Positions 1 to 12,340 of a stretch of 64,000 bases of DNA are shown here, piece after piece. How positions within the stretch are numbered: the first letter of the stretch is position 1; each line of letters begins with the position of its first letter. The stretch is from Mytilus edulis. Lineage: Eukaryota > Mollusca > Bivalvia > Mytilida > Mytilidae. The stretch is taken from NCBI RefSeq assembly GCF_963676685.1, contig NC_092346.1, positions 30,827,133 to 30,891,132 on the forward strand. Direction: 5' to 3'. The position numbers were made by a program, and so were the translations under genes. The notes beneath the pieces were generated by a model. That model was not told the origin of the DNA and did no database searches. It saw nothing but the letters and a program-made list of their open reading frames with translations.

Positions 1-299
1 CTATTTACGAAAAACAAATGTGACAGGCATGAACCAACAACTACACATTAACCCTTTTTTTCAGAGGCAGTCCTGGACGTATTTGAAATATGCGTCACTT
101 GACGTTAAGCAACCATCAATCAAATAATTGCTATATGTCTTGACTTGCATGTAAAAATTGAAAGTCATCGTCGTATGACAAGTAAACTTTACGAATTGTA
201 GATTCTTAAGATAATTCATTCTGTTAATCTGAAATTTTGATTTTCAATCAGCAAGGTACAACTAAACCCAGATAAGAAGTAAATAATACCAAACCGAAG

Positions 300-430
300 G
301 AGTTATAGACCCTATAAAAAAGAAGATGTGGTATGATTGCCAATGCACAACTATCCACAAAAGACCAAAATGACACACTATAGGTCACCGTACGGCCTTC
401 AACAATGAGCAAAGCCATATGTTTCTATTT
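300..430. repeat. Mussel interspersed repeat fragment (GTGGTATGATTGCC family)
   Basis: Contains the blocks GTGGTATGATTGCCAATG, ACTATCCACAAAAGACC and GTACGGCCTTCAACAATGAG in order. The same blocks recur at 11.07-11.2, 49.98-50.1 and, reversed, 56.55-56.66 kb in this window. I recognise the family from mussel sequence. It has no coding content. Confidence 0.8.
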
Positions 431-569
431 TATAAAAGCTATGAGTGTCGTTAGGTCTTTTTTTTTTTTTTTTTTTATAGTAAAATGGTTAATTTCAACA
501 TATTAACCAATATATATAAAACTAAAACCTTTCAATAACTTTGTTCGATGACATTTGTTATTTTGAAAT

Positions 570-860
570 TTCAAACATCATTTATAAGGTTAATAGTGGT
601 TTACCACTGTTCAATAGTCATAAATCGATTAAGCGAAAACAAATCCGGATCAAAACCAAAACCGACGGAAACACAACTATAAAAGGAAAACAACGGAACA
701 ACAAAACACTGAACAGCTTTAAAAAGAAACGCCAGCACACAAACAGACTATTTGAAAACAATTGTCATATTCCTGACTTAATAAAGGACATTTTAAGTAA
801 TGATTGGTGGTTTGAACTAATGTTAAGGGTAGCAAAACCTACCACTTATACAGAATAAAA
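570..860. repeat. Probable mussel interspersed repeat with a spurious open frame
   Basis: Includes the tract CGATTAAGCGAAAACAAATC followed by Lys/Asn/Thr-rich low-complexity sequence. The open frame across it begins at a TTG codon, has no recognisable domain and shows no splice or promoter context, so I do not call a gene. Confidence 0.5.
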
Positions 861-1139
861 TTATTGTAAAAATTGACAACATTATGTGACAAGACATTAC
901 TATCTATCAAATAGATAATAAGTTTACTTAATGGTTTGTGATAAGGGCACCAGTTTGGCTTTGCGATGAATAACATGAATGCAAGTGCTGTTCCTTTGCT
1001 TTTTGTGTTGTTTTTTTTTTTTGCAGTGCATGTACTGATTTTGTGTTATGGATGGATACCTCATACCCTTTCTTTTCTATTCTTCTATAGAGATCATGCA
1101 TATCTTAAGAACTTTCTTGTCGTATAAGAGGGAGGGTAG

Positions 1140-1345
1140 GAGGGGTCCTGATCCCGAAATCCCGGGCTTAAAAACACGCAATCCCGAGGTCCCGAATTTA
1201 AATAAATTGAAATCCCGACATCCCGAAAGTCGAAAAAAGAATTCCCGGATCCCAAAAGCAAGAGTCAATCCCGAAATCCCGTGCTTAAAAACACCCGATC
1301 CCGGAGTCCCGATAAAGGTCCTACCCCCCCCCCCCCGTATAACAT
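1140..1345. repeat. ATCCCGA-rich interspersed repeat
   Basis: Many copies of ATCCCGA/TCCCGA are separated by short A-rich spacers, and the stretch ends in a run of C. A second diverged copy lies at 18.04-18.21 kb. Open frames on both strands are by-products of the repeat. Confidence 0.75.
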
Positions 1346-3319
1346 ACCAACGGGTGTAATGATTGTTCAAATGAAAGTACCACCGTACGAATGTCTTTCT
1401 TTGGACAAGACTGACACCCTAAGGTATGTTATTAAATAAAAAAACAAAACCAACTAAAAATATGCATTATCTGACTTATTTACAGTAAACAATTATTATT
1501 TTCTTGAAAGATATGAGAGAAATTGCATCCTATTTTATCGATTAAAGTTGGATATTCTTTTAGGTATGTCAACGCCCCACGGCTAAATGAAATCGAGATA
1601 GAAACGTTAGTTTTTACCGTCCAGTCAAATCACAATTGTACTGTAATTACACGAATCAAGACAAAAAATCAATTGTTTCGGTATGTGAAAATAGAAGTCA
1701 TTCACTTTGTAAGTAATTTACTATATTAACTTTATAAAAGGGGGTGTCATGTTTCTCTTCTCTCAGGTTTCACGAATTCATACCATGAAAAACAAATTAC
1801 GTTTTCAATAATATAAACGTATATCCTTTTTGTCTTAAAACATTAAGAAGCAGAATAGAATATTATAATATTTTATCTCACATAATTGTGTGTACAATCC
1901 GTCTGGTACTATTATCTTAAATGTAATAAATGGAGTAACAGATTGTTCCTGCATTAAACCTTAAAGGAATATTTAAGATACAGTTGTATAGAAAACCCGG
2001 ATTGACAACAACACACAACTAATTTCAAATGATGTTTAAAATACAGTAATTTGCATCATAATCGGGGGTAAATAATGACCTGGCAGAGGTCATGATATTT
2101 TTACTTGAATCACTTTTCATGGAATCTAGGTATCGTCCTGGTTGATGCGTCAAAACAATGGCATATTGTCCTGAAAGAAAATAAAACCATACAGGTATAC
2201 AACACAAAATAATGCATTTACTTGCTAAGTAATTTGGAATGTTCTCCCGAGTATTCTTATATAATTATTTTTTTTTAATTGCATAAGGATCTAAATGATG
2301 GGTTTTCAGCAATTCACATACATGTTGCAGTTTCTTAAATTGAAGATTTTTTTGTAAACCCAATCTTTTCTTAAATTTTTTCATTGAGAAGTGTAACGAA
2401 GATCACTGGTCCATACATTCACACACTAAGAAACATACGAAATTAAACACAGATAAATGCGTCTGAAGATTTGATTAACGATATTGATATAAGATGAATA
2501 CGAAAAAGATGAAATTACAATGTATTCTCTTGTTTAGGCCAAACAATTATTGTCCGTCAGTGTCGGTCTTTCTAAAATAATATAAATAACGCGTTCAAAA
2601 AAATTCTTGGACAATTTGAAATACTCATGTCCATATACAGTCAGTGTTTATGTGTAATGATAAAACCCTCATAAGTTAAACAGAGAATTCTGTTTGTTCT
2701 ATGAAGTCCAAGATCAAAGATTAAATTCAACACTACATTATATGAATATGATCATTACATCATGATACAGTCTTTGTCAATGATTGAAACGAAATCACAC
2801 AAGGATGAAAAAAGTCATTCTTTTATCTTTTGTTATTTGTTTTTCTTCCAAATATGATAAATTATTTTCATATTTAGATTATACCATTGACCATTTCTCT
2901 GTTTTTAGTATTGTGTCCTTGACACTACTATATAACATTTATTTTGTTTGATCTCTTCTATGAAAAAGCAGAATATTCGGGATTTCCATATTTTTACAGG
3001 GTATAATGTCGGTAACAATCAACTGATACTGATAGCTTCATTCGATAGTGCACTGTCTGCACTTAAAACGATTTCATCTGACATCAGGAAAATAAAATAT
3101 ATAGTATAAATTTCAATAGTTGATAGTTAGTAGTAGAGTATTTCGATTATAGATACTTTTATTTATTAGTGATTTTGAGTATTAATTTAAACATATTTAT
3201 TTATAGTGGATTGGGAAATAAGTTACTGCAACTTATATTAAACCCTTTTCACTTTGCGTGTGCGAGAGCTGCCTTAAAGCCATTTATCGTCCCCTTTCGA
3301 CGGACTATTATCGTTTCCT

Positions 3320-3465
3320 CAAGACCATACTCGCAAATAGTGTCAATGGAGAGCCGAAAATCAGTCACTGAAATTTTCTCACCGGAGCGAGGATCGACCA
3401 TGGAACCTCTGTGTTAGTAGTCCGGTGCACTTACCAATACACCACATATTGAAGTAATAGTTATA
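3320..3465 (-). repeat. tRNA-derived SINE, degenerate copy (in unit A)
   Basis: This is the allelic-position counterpart of the better-preserved element at 15.9-16.05 kb. The minus-strand B-box region near 3391-3401 is mutated. The SINE was present before the segmental duplication, since both units carry it at the same place. Confidence 0.6.
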
Positions 3466-4129
3466 CACCGAGAGATAGAAACCCCGTTAGCCGGAGGCTA
3501 GAGGGCTTTCTTATCAAGACACGCCGTAACCCAACTATCTTACTTACACCCGATTTTAGACCATATATTTGTTAACATTGATCATTAAATTGAGAGAAAA
3601 AAAATATAGCATATTTACTGACTATATCTAACCATGATTTATAAGATTTTCTTTAATTACACGAAACCCCACTAGTAACTTTTTGGTGGCTATATTCGTT
3701 CAAACTTGACAGGTGAGCATATATTACAAATGTCAAAGTTGCTGTTTTGTATATTCCCGTTAAATTCACGTGCTAATATGGATTAGCAGGCCAAGGTTGA
3801 CCGTTTCGTGTATTCTTTACAAATGAAAAATGCGTTATGCTCATTGTATGCAGTTGTCAATTTGGACGTGTATAAGACGGACGACAGTTTTTGACAAGCG
3901 TTGGATTTGGTAGAAGATAAAGGCAATAGTATAACACAAAGTACTTACCTGTATCAGTTTAATAAAGGTAATTATAACTGTATTTCATTTCTTAAAAAAA
4001 AAAAAAGCCGGACCCACTTCTCGAGAATAAACAAACCTTCAAATTCTGAAATACTAAAGAAAAGTTGTGTCTGAATTACAAACCCGACTACTATACACGA
4101 TCAACATTAAAAGATACTGACTTCATACT

Positions 4130-4345
4130 TTTAAGAACTACTTTTAAGGGGGCCAGTAATGGGCTGATCCAACCGGGGGTTCCTAACTCAACAGAAAAAA
4201 GGGGACCAACATTTAAATACATTGATCGTTAATATAAAAGTCGGGTCCAACTCGCGGAAACCCCAACCCGGATCAGCCGTTGGGGGCGGGGGGATTGAGG
4301 GAGTTAGGAGGGAGTTAGAGTCCTCTTTTCTTTTTTTTCTTTTTT
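4130..4345. repeat. Repeat with AAAGTCGGGTCCAAC motif
   Basis: Matches 18.365-18.56 kb in unit B, including the AAAAGTCGGGTCCAAC and AACCCGGATC blocks followed by a purine/pyrimidine tract. The short open frame through it is not conserved between the two units. Confidence 0.6.
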
Positions 4346-4589
4346 TTTTTAAAGATAAATGCTTTAGAGTAGAAACATATGACTGGGATAAACAAAAATA
4401 CCTTCAAGCAAATGAGTATTTGAAGGATCTTTTTTAATTCAAAATTAATGCTGAATATTTTTTGGGCTATTGGAATTTCCTAAAATGTGGTTTTTTTTAA
4501 ATGTCTGATATCGGATATGTTCCTTACGACGTAACTACAACCCCCTTCCCTTTCATGTATGTGACCTACCGAATTACACTACTTAACGG

Positions 4590-4875
4590 ATTTGTTATCA
4601 CATAAGCAACACGACGGGTGTCACATGTGGAGCAGGATCTGCTTACCCTTTAAGAGTACCTGCGATCACCCTTAGTTTTCGGTTGGATACATGTGTTTTT
4701 AAATCTTTAGTTTTCTATGTTGTGTCATGTGTACTATTGTTTTTCTGTTTGTCTTTTTTATTTTTAGCCATGGCGTTGTCAGTTTGTTTTAGATTTATGA
4801 GTTTGACTACCCCTTTGGTATCTTTCGTCCCTCTTTTCTTAGCTAGTGCCCCTTTAAAAGTTTTAGCTAAATCTA
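4590..4875 (+). repeat. Mussel interspersed repeat (AGCCATGGCGTTGTCAG family)
   Basis: Reads GGAGCAGGATCTGCTTACCC, then CTATGTTGTGTCATGTGTAC, then AGCCATGGCGTTGTCAG. A partial second copy is at about 5085-5230 and diverged copies are at 6.02-6.17 and 19.6-19.77 kb. Reversed copies lie near 9.63-9.77, 24.35-24.46 and 24.72-24.85 kb. It contains no gene; the 69-codon frame is in the repeat. Confidence 0.85.
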
Positions 4876-5084
4876 AACAAATCAAATATTAACAAAAAAT
4901 GTTTTTCTTTCTTTGCAACATAATACTTACGCGTATAACAAGAAAAAGCAGTAAACAATTGTGTCCCCTTTAGCTTTATATATAGTGGACACAGACATGA
5001 GACACGCCCTACGTGGAAATTATTTCACTGACAACAGCAATTTTTTTAAATATCTTTACGGACTAATCGTGTCATTATTCACAA

Positions 5085-5230
5085 ATCTTAGAAAATTTAA
5101 AAGTTTTCTATGCTGTGTCATGTGTACTATTGTTTGTCTGCTTGTCTTTTTTTAATTTTTAGCCATGGCGTTGTCAGTTTGTTTTAGATTTATGAGTTTG
5201 ACTGTCCCTTTGATTCTTTCGTCCCTCTTT
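5085..5230 (+). repeat. Partial copy of the AGCCATGGCGTTGTCAG mussel repeat
   Basis: Shares CTATGCTGTGTCATGTGTAC through TTGACTGTCCCTTTG with the copy 400 bp upstream. Only the right half is present. Confidence 0.8.
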
Positions 5231-7305
5231 TAATATCTTGGAACAATTTGTAGTGAACACTATTAGCATTTTGTTTTATGTTCATGCTATTTTAGTAATA
5301 ATAAATTTCTATTGTTATGAATAACAATGGAAATTATTTACGGGATGTAAAAGGAGGGGTTTCCAAAAACCTCGCACGTCACCCTATGGTCAAAATACAT
5401 TGTTACTCGTAACACTAGATCTATTTAGTTAACACCTGCTTCAGAAATAGAAACAACGAAGTATAATAATAGAACTGGATATAATGTGTAATCGACCTTA
5501 ATTTTCGTGGCGGAATATAATTTAAATCTTTTCCTGGAAAGAATGCTGTCTCTATACGACCAACTGTTGTTGTAAGAAAGGCGTTATATTGTTAAAAATT
5601 ATGGTGATGGGTAATTTTTCTGCATGATAAATCTTTATCAATTGAAGCATTAATTGTGACGTGTAGGCATGATAAGGCTCATAGTTATGTTAACGCTAAA
5701 GGAATATCAAATATCACATAAAAAAGACGCGGAAGATACCAAAAGGAAAATCAGAAAATAGGTGGAAATTTGAAGAAAAATTTACAATTCAAAAGGTATA
5801 CGACGACAGTACAAACATCATTCGACACAATATGGAGAATTAACGACTGAGCTCCAGGAATATTTTTTAAACAGATAACAGTGAAGAGTTGTATGCTAAA
5901 TTTCTTACATTCGTTAGCGTTATAATTGTCATCAACTGTGCTACCTGAGATAAAAGTGTAACAGGAACTGCTGCAACTTTCCAAATATATAAGCTCAACC
6001 CTGGTGTTTTGAAAGAATGCAATCTTTATCCTTTCAGAGCACCTGCGATCATCCCAGTTTTGATGTATTTCGTGATGCTCAGTCTTTAGTTTTGTATTGT
6101 ATGGTGCTTGATTTTTCTTTCCTTTTCTTTCCTTGGTTCGAGCATTGTGTTGTCGGTCATTGTTTTGACATACCCCAATCATTTCGTTCCAAGCATAGAA
6201 ATACAAATATTTAGGTGCAACAGTTACCAATTTGTTAATCTCAATGTCTATGTCATTCTTTCAGAACGATTATTCCTATTCAATGTGCATATTTTTATGA
6301 GAAATTAAACAAATTAGAGGTAATTTCACTTCATTTCATTCTTCGTTTTTGTCATGCCATTTTACTTGTTTCTCTCTTACTCTAAAACATTTATAGATAA
6401 TTATAACATCTAAGGATCGCAAATATTACTGTGTGTATTTATTATAACTATTTCATACAACAACGAAATAAATAAAGACAAATCCCATATCTGCTATATA
6501 GTAAGGTGGCTCGTATTAGCTATATAGATACTATCCCAGGCAATAAAGGTTCATTTATGAAAAATTCAAAATGATAGAAAATATTTTGGAATTGTTCTGA
6601 ACTGAACAAAGAGTATATAAAACAAGTTCCAATAGGAACAAATAATACAGCATTGTAGAAAACAGATTGGAAAAACGTCAGAAAAATGATACAAGTAATG
6701 CCTTGCACTCCACTCTGAAGTAATTGTATAATGACAAATGACGGATTAAAGAACAATGAATGCATTTTAATGAGGCCATATGATTGGAACCCCCTCTATT
6801 TATCCTTGGTACTTTCTCTGAGATATCATTGTGTCTGGAAGACACCAGTTATGTCCCCCCAGATTCAAAGTGGTATTTTAGAATAACTATACAATTGAAC
6901 CGCTTATACCCTTAACAATAACAATGTTCAAATATCTCCAAAAAGAGCAAATATAAATAAAAACCCTGAATAAAGTGAACGTCCTAGTATTCAGACAGTA
7001 GGAGGTGTTATCTGAAAAGTCTCCTCTTATGCAAATAAATACTCCAGAAATTACCACGTTTGACTATCTCCGTAAAAGAGCACATATTAATTAAATCATA
7101 ACTCTGACCACATGCACACCTTTACGTTATTAACAAACAGAAAAGTGAAAATTGCCTAGGATTCAAAATGCCAATAGATAATTCGTGGAATAAGTTAAAA
7201 CAAAAATGTTAAGTCATGTATTTAATCCATACAGAATAGACTTTTTGTAGTATTCAATGCATCAATTTCCTTGATGGGCGTGTCCTGGGTTGTTTTTGTT
7301 TTTTT

Positions 7306-7316
7306 TATATATAAAG
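7306..7316 (+). promoter_or_regulatory. TATA box of small gene, copy A
   Basis: TATATATAAAG, with GGGCGTGTCC about 30 bp upstream. Both motifs recur with the same spacing in copy B (21385-21395). The expected start site is about 30 bp downstream, near GATACTGCAG, which is also conserved. Confidence 0.6.
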
Positions 7317-7334
7317 CTAACAAATACTTTAGAT

Positions 7335-7634
7335 ACTGCAGTTTGATTCTCTTTGTGATTATGTGAGTATTTAGTTGCACAGAAAAACAAAATTTGATTT
7401 GTTAATTCATGAAATGTTTACATGCTAAAATGTTGTTTAGTTGAATTCCTATTAGAGCAATTTAGTTATGACATATAAAACATTAAGAAAATAAGATAAG
7501 ACCTTACGATGCATTAAACTTGAATGGCTCTTTATTTAGGGAAAGCATGCAAAACTTCTAGCTTGATTATTCCTTTGACATTTTACACGCTATTTCAGAT
7601 GATCATAACCTTTTTTGCAAGAGACTAATCAGAT
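7335..7634 (+). other. 5' UTR of small gene copy A, with predicted intron 7363-7598
   Basis: A non-coding first exon would run from about 7335 to 7362, with donor GTGAGT at 7363. The acceptor is CGCTATTTCAG, ending at 7598. Copy B has the same donor (21445) and an acceptor with a long pyrimidine tract ending at 21715. In A the second exon opens with an ATG that gives a 9-codon upstream reading frame ending at 7628; B lacks it. Exon limits are inferred from conserved splice signals only. Confidence 0.45.
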
Positions 7635-9966
7635 ATGTCAGGACGTGGAAAAGGTGATTCGTCATCAGACAAAGGGGGCAAATCTGGTAAATCAGCCAAA
7701 GATGGCGAAGATAAGGTAAGTGCTATATGATTTTAAAGAATTTAACTCACCACACATATACTTATGTTATTTAACTATGTGTCGTCAGATGATTTAAAAA
7801 GTTGATCAATCTGAATTTGTTATGAATTCAATGCTGAAAAGTTCAGAAATTAGTGCATGCATTTATTGTTGCGATTTCGTCATTTAAGAATATAATGCAT
7901 TTTCACTATTTGCGATATTGAGAAACATCCTGTCTAATTTATACAAATAATTCAAAATGTGAGTTTAAACTATTGCGATTATGACTCTGTCGCATTTTTC
8001 TGAATTTATTTACAAGTATCTAAATGTGTTTAAATGTTTTAATGTATCGCATTGCAGGGTTATCGAGTAATGTACAGTGTGTAAGCGATAATCTTTTCTC
8101 TCCAACGAGACCCAATGAGGTAAGCCTTTATAAAAAATACGTTAAAATCATGCAACAATACAAGAAGTATTCTTATTAAAAAATATTGCCATATACATGT
8201 GATATGAACTACATAAAACTTATTTATCAGAAATTGATCGAGCTTAGTTTTGTAATTATTTACGCAATTTTTTCTAAGGATTGCTCACTTTCGTACGTAA
8301 TTTTTCTGTTGGGTTTATACATGGTTACTACATGTATTTATAAAACTACATCTCTGTAAATATCAAAATAAATCAAGAAATTTTGTAAGGACACTAGCTA
8401 TCTCTAATTGGTAAAACATGAGTAAATGTCTAAGAGATAAAAATTGCTTTAACATCGTTCGTAATGTTGTAGAGCTAAAAATTGAAATGAATGTATACCT
8501 TGATTAAATGAAATTTAAATCCTCTGATGCAAAAACAAATTAGTGCTAATTTCGGACACTTTTTTTTATAGTTTATTATTGAACCTTGCACTAATGAAAT
8601 TCGTTCAATAATTTGCAGATTAATTCTATTGGGTTGACGTTCATATAAATAAAATTACACTTTATAAATTTCGTGCGTCTGCACTATTTTTGTTTTGATT
8701 TATATACTTTCATCAAGAATGCACAAACCTTTAACCATGGAAAAACAGGGAGGTATAAATACGCAGCAACTATAGGAGTTACATGATAAAAAAGATAAAA
8801 TAAGAAAAGTTAACTTCATCTAGGGTAAACTTTGTCTGAAGGAGCTGTAAATTTAATTGTCACTAATTTCTTAATATATCAACTGCTTATATCCGATTTT
8901 TTAAAGATAAAGTTTAATACGTTTGATATAAAACTGACCATTTAAAAAAGATTCTGCGATAGATTCAAATAAAATATTTTTATGGAATGTGTCATTACTA
9001 CGTTCTTGATGCTAATCAAAACTTTGAACAAAGACAAATATGAAACCTTGAAATTAAAAACAAAAAATTATTTTGAAAGTGACTTTGTTAGTGTATATAC
9101 AGTAATATCAGGAAAAGTGACAGTTGTGCATATACATAGGGTTAAAAATAACTTTTCTGTCTTCCAGTAAATTCATTGGTTTAATTGTAAAAAATGAAGC
9201 TTGAAGTTGTACATAACTCTATCTTTAATTTTCGATATCAGCTTTGATTATTCAAACAGGGGGGTAGGTGGAGGTTGAACACACTAGTCTTCCATATAAC
9301 TTATTTCTACCGTAAACTGTAATCAGATATTGACAATTTCGCTCCAAATGAACCTGTTCTACTAGAACGAATCTCTAAAATTAAGTTCATCAATCAATCG
9401 TTTCAGCGAAATGATTCTTATTATATTTTGTGATAATTATGAGTGACTTGCCTGTTTTATTCTAAAAGAAAATGATATATAAACAATGTAGAAATATTTA
9501 ATGAATTGGAATTTCATTTAGACATAAATATGCTATTGAAAACAGATGTTAAGTGAGCTAAAGGAAATAATAACTTTTATAATAAATCAAATTTGAACTA
9601 TTAACCAAAGTGAAGTAAAAGAGAGGCATAAGAAACCAATGGGATGTCAAACTCATAAATCTAAAAAAAAAATAACAATTACCTGGAAAAAACAAAATCG
9701 AAGAGAAGACCAACAACAGTATATAAAATCCAACAAAGAAAAACTAAAGACTGACCAACACGGTTAAAATTCTTATTCAGTAAATCGCATTTGAGGAAAA
9801 GAGGATTGGACAGTGTTTAAAACAATTGAAAAATATCCGTCTTCTTATGTGAAATAGAAATTCCATAACGGTCAACCAACTTGTATTTGTTTTCAGCTGT
9901 TAGAAATACAATTTCAGAAATACATTTTGACCAACTTTTTTTTTATATTTACAGGGCAAAAAATGA
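7635..9966 (+). pseudogene. Small histone-tail-like protein gene, copy A, one-base frameshift
   Basis: Three predicted coding exons: 7635-7715, 8058-8119 and 9955-9966. Exon 1 encodes 27 residues beginning MSGRGKGDSSSDKGGK, rich in Ser, Lys, Asp and Gly. Relative to copy B it lacks one A just before the donor (GATAAG|GTAAGT versus GATAAAG|GTAAGT), which shifts exon 2 out of frame: read as spliced, it stops after eight codons, giving about 35 residues. In the ancestral phase exon 2 is open for all 21 codons, ends in Asn-Glu like copy B, and joins exon 3 (Gly-Lys-Lys-stop). That suggests a recent break, or a homopolymer error in the assembly. No signal peptide or membrane segment is present. 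AATAAA lies at 10061. The function is unknown; beyond the first seven residues there is no histone similarity. Confidence 0.5.
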
Positions 9967-10060
9967 CCTTTTATGAAGATGGACACAGATTTGGCATGTC
10001 TTTTTCGATATATAATCGTGACATTTCTGTACCTTCTATACAAGTTTAAACGTTCTTACT

Positions 10061-10066
10061 AATAAA
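10061..10066 (+). terminator. Candidate polyadenylation signal, small gene copy A
   Basis: AATAAA about 95 bp after the exon 3 stop. Copy B has AATAAA at the corresponding place (25095-25100). Confidence 0.4.
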
Positions 10067-10099
10067 AAAAATACATTTAACGATTTTCTCTCGTTTTTA

Positions 10100-11025
10100 T
10101 TCGTGAATTTTCGGCTATGATCACTCAGTTGATTAAGTGTGCATTGAAAATATAACAGAATTTGATAAGACTGTCATTAAAGTGAGAGGATTAGCGCTAT
10201 AGAACCAGATTTAATCCAACATTTTCTACATTTGAAAATGCCTGTACCAAGTCAGGAATATGACAGTTCTTGTCCATTCGTTTTTGATGTGTTTTGTTTT
10301 TTGATTTTGCCATGAGACTATGGACTTTCCGAATAGATTTTCCTCTAAGTTCAGTATTTTTGTGATTTTACTTTTTGGATACATTCCCCACTTAGGGTTG
10401 TGAGTAAGTAATGTAGATAAATTGATCGTTAGTTATACTAAAATATTCATGACTTAGATTTTAGATTCTTAAATTGTTTTTTTTTTCATTCAGACTATAT
10501 TTATGAACGTTTTTGTCGTACAAGCCTATGATTTGTTTACACCAGTATAGAAGTATAAGGCGCTGTGGTCTCCCTGTCATTAAACAAATATTTATCAGAG
10601 CCAAAATTATTATTAAAACACACAATAGGTAACCGTTCGGACTCGAACATTGATCTAATCCGATACTGTAGATCATAAGTTTTAAAACATTGACTCTCTT
10701 ATAAAAAAATAAGAATGTTAAATGAATTGACACCAGAACAAATCAAGATAGTGCCAAATCTTGCATAGATAATCTGAACATAAGTTTTTTTTAAATCCAA
10801 GTATTTTGAATGATTTTAATGTCTTCTTTACAGTTCATTTACATAAAGTGGCTTATATTATTTAATAATAGCACAGAAGTAGTGACTGTTCGGATAATGA
10901 TACAGTAGTGGAAAAATGTCATAGATGTCCGATAGTTTTTTACCTGTGATTCAGCAATATTAAATTCTTCCTCTAATATTTATATACTCTCTCAACATTT
11001 GCTACTTGAACATCTTAGACGGAAA
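10100..11025. other. Intergenic spacer between duplication units, nothing recognised
   Basis: AT-rich sequence without a supported gene. The 90-codon minus-strand frame at 10.46-10.73 kb has low-complexity hydrophobic and Asn/Lys content, with no domain and no splice context. Confidence 0.5.
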
Positions 11026-11064
11026 ATAAATTGCTGTTTCACTATTTATCTATGTCGATCATTA

Positions 11065-11215
11065 TGCAAAAAAATAAATGTGGTATGATTGTCTCTTCAA
11101 GAGACCAAATGACACAGAAAGTAAAAACTATAGGTCACCGTACGTCCTTCAACGATGAGCAACGCCTATACCGTATAGTCAGCTGTAAAAGGCCCCGAAA
11201 TGGCAAATGTTAAAC
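11065..11215 (+). repeat. Mussel interspersed repeat fragment (GTGGTATGATTG family)
   Basis: Contains GTGGTATGATTGTCTCTTC, TAGGTCACCGTACGTCCTTC and AACGATGAGCAACGCC. Same family as 300-430. Confidence 0.8.
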
Positions 11216-11939
11216 AATTGACAACTTTCGAGTTCGATGGATTTTCGTCAAAAACTCTCGTTTTAGTGAACATCATTCGTGCGTTTAGGAGCATCGTCAC
11301 TTCCTTTCCAATGTTGACCAAGTGGTTTGGAAAACTATAATGCTATATTGCGCGAATTATTCAGCAAATTAAATTCTCATATATTGTTGAGAATCAGCAC
11401 TGCTGTCATTCTGGAATTGTAATTAAGTACACAAGGACGATCACTAAGACGCTCGATAAACGTTCATAGTGCAGGGATACAGGCGACCCCCTCTACCTGG
11501 TTAATGACGTCATAAAGACGAGCATAATTGATTATTTTTTTCCGGTGATGTAGTCGAAAGTGATCTAATCAAACAAGGAAACTAACGGCCTAGTTTATGA
11601 ACATAAAATGAATCAAACATATATAATTTATGAAACTAATTAACAAACGACAACCACTGATACACAGGCGTCTGCTGACTTGGGGCAGACACAAACAAAC
11701 TGAATGTGGCGGGGTGAATGAGCGGGAATCCCCCCTCCACCAACCCCCAACCCCAACCCCCTTACCTGGGACAGTGGTGTAACAGTACAACATAAGAACT
11801 AACTATAAAAATAAGTTGAAAAAGGCTGAACTCATCAGATGGATAAAATAACAAATACTACAAATACTGGTGGACAAGGCCGTGAACTTGTACATCCCAA
11901 TACCTAAAAACCCTAAGTACAGATCTGAGAGTTCTCGCA

Positions 11940-12340
11940 GCTAAATTTGGTCCTGGTATCTATGACGAGTTTATTTACAACCACTGGGTCGATGCCACTG
12001 CTGGTGGATATTTATTTCCCCGAGGGTATCACAAGCCCAGTAGTAAGCACTTTTTGTGCTGACATGAATTGTCATTGATATGGGTATACTTATAAATTTA
12101 ATGTTACAAATTTTTGAATTTTTTGAAATACTAAGGCATTCTACCTCAGGCATAGATTACCTTAGCTGTATTTGGCAACACTTTTGGGAATTTTGGTCCT
12201 CAATGCTCTTCAAATTCGTACTTTATTTGGCCTTTTAAACTTTTTTGGATTCGAGCGTCACTGATGAGTCTTTTGTAGACGAAACGCGCGTCTGGCGTAT
12301 ACTAAATTTGGTCCTGGTATCTATGACGAGTTTATTTACT
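11940..12340 (+). mobile_element. Hammerhead-ribozyme repeat (retrozyme-like), single unit
   Basis: A unit of roughly 360 bp is bounded on both sides by the same ~35-bp direct repeat, beginning TAAATTTGGTCCTGG (from 11943 and 12303). It contains the block ACTGGGTCGATGCCACTGC and, at its right end, a complete hammerhead ribozyme. The same element forms the tandem dimer at 21.84-22.56 kb. Elements of this design in animals are known as retrozymes: short non-coding repeats copied through RNA that use the ribozyme for processing. The assignment here follows from the ribozyme fold plus the ~356-bp tandem period seen in the other copies. Confidence 0.75.
12255..12298 (+). ncRNA. Hammerhead ribozyme, intact core
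   Basis: Stem I GCGTCA (12255-12260) pairs with TGGCGT (12293-12298). Core CTGATGA is at 12261-12267 and stem II is GTC/GAC around a 7-nt loop. GAAA follows at 12281-12284, then a minimal stem III within CGCGCG and the cleavage-site UC at 12291-12292. All core bases expected of a hammerhead are present. The tiny stem III and the GACGAAACGCGCGTC string match the Schistosoma-type minimal hammerhead. Confidence 0.85.

Larger units (their letters stand above)
1460..10070 (+). repeat. Segmental duplication, unit A (direct repeat of 14.42-25.1 kb)
   Basis: Aligns in order and in the same orientation with unit B. Visible anchors (A to B) are 1.46 to 14.42, 2.06 to 14.65, 2.64 to 15.1, 3.3 to 15.9, 3.7 to 16.2, 4.15 to 18.37, 5.3 to 18.75, 6.02 to 19.6, 7.2 to 21.27, 8.05 to 22.85 and 9.95 to 24.98 kb. 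Offsets grow from about 13 to 15 kb because B carries extra insertions at 16.65-18.36, 20.69-21.25 and 21.84-22.8 kb. The only candidate gene in the unit is the small MSGRGKG gene at its right end. Confidence 0.9.

Noticed and set aside
541-858. 105-codon open frame
   Set aside because: It starts at TTG, is low-complexity and lies in repeat-like sequence.
1048-1370. Overlapping ~100-codon frames on both strands
   Set aside because: Both are produced by the ATCCCGA repeat, Pro/Arg-rich on one strand and Gly-rich on the other.
5751-6230. 159-codon minus-strand open frame
   Set aside because: It overlaps a reversed mussel repeat, and the counterpart in unit B (19410-19766) is frameshifted and ends differently, so the frame is not conserved.
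7635-7715. Histone H2A or H4 gene fragment
   Set aside because: Only the first seven residues match; the rest of the exon and the later exons show no histone-fold sequence.
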